Positions 13,062 to 16,412 of a stretch of 16,412 bases of DNA are shown one piece after another. The translations under genes were made by a program, and so were the position numbers. Under the pieces are notes generated by a model that saw only the letters and a program-made list of their open reading frames with translations, searched no databases and had not been told where the DNA came from. Numbering within the stretch: the first letter of the stretch is position 1; every line of letters starts with the position of its first letter. The DNA is from a bacterium (GTDB taxonomy: Bacteria; Bacteroidota; Bacteroidia; Bacteroidales; Bacteroidaceae): the NCBI GenBank assembly GCA_004562975.1, contig SFQP01000013.1:1-16412 (forward strand). Direction: 5' to 3'.

Positions 13062-16000
13062 ATGAAACACCTGTCTGTCCGCGTGCCTTGGCACGACCAT
13101 TGTTGGGATGGCACGTTTTGCCAACACCCTTCGTGCAACACGTTTTGCCAAGCATTGCCCAAAATAGCCATGGCCAAGAGCGATGCCGAAGATGCCCGGG
13201 CCTGCCAAGCCTGGGGCACCCTCGCACAGGAGCAAAGGCCCGCCTGCGCCGGCGAAAACGGCGGATTTATGTGCGAAAAGCCCCACACCCGCGTCTTCAG
13301 GCACGTTTATGCCCGTCCGGGCAACCGCCACGCGGCGTTGCTCCCCACCCCGGTCGACATACCCCCATACGCTGCGCAGGGCGTGCCGTTCAGGTATATG
13401 TCAAAGGACTATCAGCCCACCCTCCGCGAGCGGCATCCCGAATTCAGCGACGATGTGGAAGCCCCGTTCACCACCTCGTGGATCTACGGCGAACGCCGGC
13501 AGCGCGACATCCTCAGCTGGTTCCGCAGTCAGGTGGCCGCCCACGAATCGCTCTGCGTGTTCTACTGCAAACACGGCACGCCGGTCGACGACGACTGCCA
13601 ACGCCTGATTGTGGGGCTGGGCGAGGTGACCAAAGTGCATCCGCTCTTGGAATACGAAAGCACGCAGGATTTCACCTATCCGCTGTGGGAACTGGTGTTC
13701 GAGCATTCCATCCGCCGCGACCTGACTGCGTCTCGAGGTTTCCTGCTGCCCTACCACCAATACTTGGAGCTGGACGAGGAGGAGATAAAACGCCGGACGG
13801 GACTGAGCAAGGAAGAGGCACTCGACGAAATCAAACTCACGCCGGACAAGCTCCAGGGCAGCCAACGCGTGGTCAGCGAACTGTCCTACGGCTGCGACTT
13901 CGTGAGCAACCCCTCCATGCTCGCCATCCTCGAAGGGGCGCGCTCGGCCATCGAGGCCGTGATGCGCCACCAGCTGGTGGCGGGCGACTGGACGCGCCAA
14001 CTGCGCTGGATCAACGACAGCATTGCCAAGGTGAAGTCCATGCTGACTCCCTTCCCCGCCTTTGCCGAGGCCCTGAAGGCCATGGGCGTGAACTATGCCT
14101 ACCTCATCGAACAGGACCTGCGGCAAGCCGGCTGCGGCCCCAAGGACAATCCTTGGCAGTACTTCGAGAGGCTGCTGCAAGGCGGCATCTCCACGGGCAC
14201 CACCGTCTACACGTCCGAACTGCCGCTTTACCGCCAGACGTGGGAGTACCAGCCTGCCGAGGCCAAGGCGGTGCTCCAGCTGCTGTCGCGCTTCGACATC
14301 CCCTCAGAACTTATACGCCACTACTTAGAACGGCCTGAAGAACAGGAACCGCTGCTCCAAAATCCTTACCTCCTGAGCGAAGCCTGCGCCTGGCGCGCCG
14401 ACTACCCCGTGACGACGCAGACCATCGACCTCGGGGTGATGGCCGATGCCGCCATCCAGGGTTCCTGTCTGCCGCAACCGCCCTCGCTGGTTTCCAGCGT
14501 CATCGACCCCCGGCGGTTGCGTTCGCTGGTCATCGAACGCCTGTGCCAGGCCACAGACCAGGGCGACACGCTGCTGTCCATCGAAGAACTGGAAACGCAC
14601 CTGGAACAGACGTTGCAGCAGGAGAGCAACGCCCGGCTGCCCCTCCACGTGCTGCTTACACTCCGGCCTTTCTTCTCCACCGAGATGGCCTACATCCCCG
14701 ACGACCGTCCGCAGGCCGTACAGCTCAAATCGTATTTCCGGATGGAGGAACTTTTGCGCCGCATCCTGCTCCGTCGGGCCGCCAAGGAGGTGCGCCGCCC
14801 CGTCCCCGACAATTGGGAAGCCATGGCGAAAGCCTGTACGGGTTACAATCCCCAAAACGCCCGCAGCGTGAGCGCAACGGCGCAGCAGACGGAGGCTTTG
14901 CGGATGATGGCCTCGAAACGCCTGTCGGTGCTGACGGGAGGGGCGGGTACGGGCAAGACCACGGTGGTGCGCTCGTTCTTGCGTTCGGAGCATATCCTGC
15001 AAGAAGGGGTGCTGCTGCTGGCTCCTACGGGCAAAGCCCGCGTGCGCCTGGCGGACATGGCCCAAAACGGGAGGGGGATTGAAGCCAAAACGGTGGCGCA
15101 GTTCCTCACGGCGCACCAACGCTTCGACTACAGCCGTATGCAGCCCTGCCCCAACGACCGTGCGCCCAAATACGCCAAGGCCAAGAACGTCATCATCGAC
15201 GAGTGTTCCATGCTCACCACGCCGGACCTGTATGTGCTGCTCGACGCGCTCGACCTCACGCAAATCAACCGCATCATCCTCATCGGCGACCCCTACCAGC
15301 TGCCGCCCATCGGGGCAGGACGGCCTTTCTCCGACCTGTGCCACCACCTGCTCAAAGCAGGGCAGACACCCCAGCTGGCATCGGCCATCACCTGTCTCAA
15401 AAGCGTGGTGCGCACCATCGGGAGCGGCCCGTCGGACGTGCTGACCCTGGCCTCGTGGTTTGGCGGGGACAAGCCGCAGAAAGATGCCGACGGGATTTTC
15501 GCGCGCATCGAGCGGCAGGAGCTGTGCGGCGACCTCCGGGTGTGCTATTGGCACAGCGAGGAGGACCTGACCCGACAGTTGCAGGATGCGCTGTGCCGGG
15601 AGTTGCAGTGCGACACACCGGAGTTGGGCCGGCAGCTCAAAGCCGTCATGGGACTCGACGATGCCGACAGCCTGTTCCGCACGCCGCAAAAACTGGAGGA
15701 GTTTCAGATCTTGACTCCCGTGCTCCATCCCATGTGGGGCACCTACCAGCTCAACGACTTCGTGCAACGCCTGATGGGAAACACGGGGCGCAACGGTTTC
15801 ATGCAGTTTTCCACGCAACGGATTTACCCCTACGACAAGGTCATCCAGCTGCAAAACGAACGGCGCAAGGGTTTCCCATCCGGCCTGGACCGTCAGCTCT
15901 CCAACGGGCAGATTGGTTTTGTGAAAAGCATCCGGCTGGAGAGCCGGAGCAGCTACTGCAACGTGACGTTTGCGGGTCTACCCCGCGAAACCTTTGGCTA

Positions 16001-16412
16001 TACCTCCGTCAAGGGCGAGGATTCTGACTGTTCCTTCGAGCTGGCCTACTCCATCACCATCCACAAGAGCCAGGGCAGCGATTTCGGCACCGTGCTGGTG
16101 GTATTGCCCAAATCGGGCCGCATCCTGTCGAGAGAACTCATCTACACGGCACTCACCCGGGCACGGAAGCGGGTGGTGCTGCTCGTTCAGGACCACATCC
16201 ACTGGCTGCGCGAACTGGCCAAGCCCCAGGCATCGGCACTGGCGCGGCGCAATTCCAACCTGTTCGACTTCTCCGTGCGCCGTGAGAAAGCGCAGATTCC
16301 TTATGTCGAGGGACTCATCCACAGCACCAAGCCCGACAGCCAGGGAAAGGTGGTCTACGTCAGGAGCAAGTCGGAGGTGATCATCGCCAACGAGCTGATT
16401 TCCGCCGGCATT
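13062..16412 (+). CDS. RecD-like SF1 helicase with N-terminal Cys-rich domain and probable C-terminal nuclease (3' end missing)
   Basis: Open for 1117 codons to the window end. The ATG at 13062 is the first after an in-frame TGA at 13035 and starts the conserved-looking MKHLSVRVPWHDHCWDG. The first ~75 residues hold clustered cysteines (C14, C20, C25, C29 and others) that might bind metal. Residues ~100-600 resemble nothing I can name. The helicase core is complete: Walker A GGAGTGKT (626-633), Walker B VIIDECSM (710-717), GDPYQLPPIG (742-751), TIHKSQGSDF (999-1008) and YTALTRARKR (1028-1037), as in RecD/TraA-type 5'-3' motors. The last 17 residues, RSKSEVIIANELISAGI, look like the first helix of a PD-(D/E)xK nuclease with E1105. 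Such a fusion would unwind and cut DNA, perhaps in defence; the role is inferred. Confidence 0.85.
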   Translation, partial: MKHLSVRVPWHDHCWDGTFCQHPSCNTFCQALPKIAMAKSDAEDARACQAWGTLAQEQRPACAGENGGFMCEKPHTRVFRHVYARPGNRHAALLPTPVDIPPYAAQGVPFRYMSKDYQPTLRERHPEFSDDVEAPFTTSWIYGERRQRDILSWFRSQVAAHESLCVFYCKHGTPVDDDCQRLIVGLGEVTKVHPLLEYESTQDFTYPLWELVFEHSIRRDLTASRGFLLPYHQYLELDEEEIKRRTGLSKEEALDEIKLTPDKLQGSQRVVSELSYGCDFVSNPSMLAILEGARSAIEAVMRHQLVAGDWTRQLRWINDSIAKVKSMLTPFPAFAEALKAMGVNYAYLIEQDLRQAGCGPKDNPWQYFERLLQGGISTGTTVYTSELPLYRQTWEYQPAEAKAVLQLLSRFDIPSELIRHYLERPEEQEPLLQNPYLLSEACAWRADYPVTTQTIDLGVMADAAIQGSCLPQPPSLVSSVIDPRRLRSLVIERLCQATDQGDTLLSIEELETHLEQTLQQESNARLPLHVLLTLRPFFSTEMAYIPDDRPQAVQLKSYFRMEELLRRILLRRAAKEVRRPVPDNWEAMAKACTGYNPQNARSVSATAQQTEALRMMASKRLSVLTGGAGTGKTTVVRSFLRSEHILQEGVLLLAPTGKARVRLADMAQNGRGIEAKTVAQFLTAHQRFDYSRMQPCPNDRAPKYAKAKNVIIDECSMLTTPDLYVLLDALDLTQINRIILIGDPYQLPPIGAGRPFSDLCHHLLKAGQTPQLASAITCLKSVVRTIGSGPSDVLTLASWFGGDKPQKDADGIFARIERQELCGDLRVCYWHSEEDLTRQLQDALCRELQCDTPELGRQLKAVMGLDDADSLFRTPQKLEEFQILTPVLHPMWGTYQLNDFVQRLMGNTGRNGFMQFSTQRIYPYDKVIQLQNERRKGFPSGLDRQLSNGQIGFVKSIRLESRSSYCNVTFAGLPRETFGYTSVKGEDSDCSFELAYSITIHKSQGSDFGTVLVVLPKSGRILSRELIYTALTRARKRVVLLVQDHIHWLRELAKPQASALARRNSNLFDFSVRREKAQIPYVEGLIHSTKPDSQGKVVYVRSKSEVIIANELISAGI

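Noticed and set aside
13088..14338. A 416-codon plus-strand frame starting inside the helicase gene
   Set aside because: It is out of frame with the real protein, Arg/Pro/His-rich, and has no recognisable domain; the frame from 13062 is continuous.
14325..15854. A 509-codon open frame on the minus strand
   Set aside because: It is antisense to the helicase core, which carries unmistakable motifs. Long antisense frames are expected opposite GC-rich genes, and this one shows no domain.

Overview
The window looks like chromosomal DNA from a Bacteroidales bacterium, most likely Prevotellaceae or a close relative. Three things suggest this. The primary sigma factor is the short (286 aa) Bacteroidetes type. 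Several intergenic -7 boxes fit TAnnTTTG with a -33 TTG/TTTG about 19-20 nt upstream, and Shine-Dalgarno sequences are mostly absent. The group amn-holA on one strand facing a small HsdR_N-domain protein on the other is, from memory, a familiar Bacteroidales arrangement. Genes are GC-rich and intergenic DNA is AT-rich. No tRNA, rRNA, CRISPR array or intact transposase was seen.

Layout. (1) 1-1590, minus: sialic acid genes, N-acetylneuraminate lyase followed by a NanM-like kelch epimerase cut by the window edge. (2) 2271-3538, minus: rpoD with a strong terminator and a leader that contains a 193-bp MITE-like element with terminal inverted repeats. (3) 3690-5817, minus: an XRE-type regulator, rlmH and a secreted endonuclease/exonuclease/phosphatase-fold protein in one likely operon, preceded by an unusually structured leader (5990-6200). 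(4) 6200-7430: a gene-poor stretch with hairpins and promoter-like boxes. (5) 7431-9431, minus: amn and holA, translationally coupled (TAATG), ending at a clear terminator. (6) 9577-10032, plus: the HsdR_N-domain protein. It converges, across one long bidirectional terminator, on (7) a NIF3-like protein and a coiled-coil/zinc-ribbon protein (10190-11795, minus), read from a promoter carried in a tandem 79-bp hairpin repeat.

(8) 11990-13061 is the most unusual non-coding part: a candidate ncRNA of about 210 nt with its own promoter and terminator; a textbook promoter followed almost at once by an intrinsic terminator; and nine 21-bp units in exact phase. (9) From 13062 to the window end, plus strand, is a very large protein (at least 1117 residues). 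It has a Cys-rich N-terminal region, a complete RecD-like SF1 helicase core, and what looks like the start of a C-terminal PD-(D/E)xK-type nuclease domain cut by the edge. This helicase-nuclease and the repeat array upstream are the best candidates for a poorly described system, possibly defence or DNA processing. That role is inference; no partner gene is visible.
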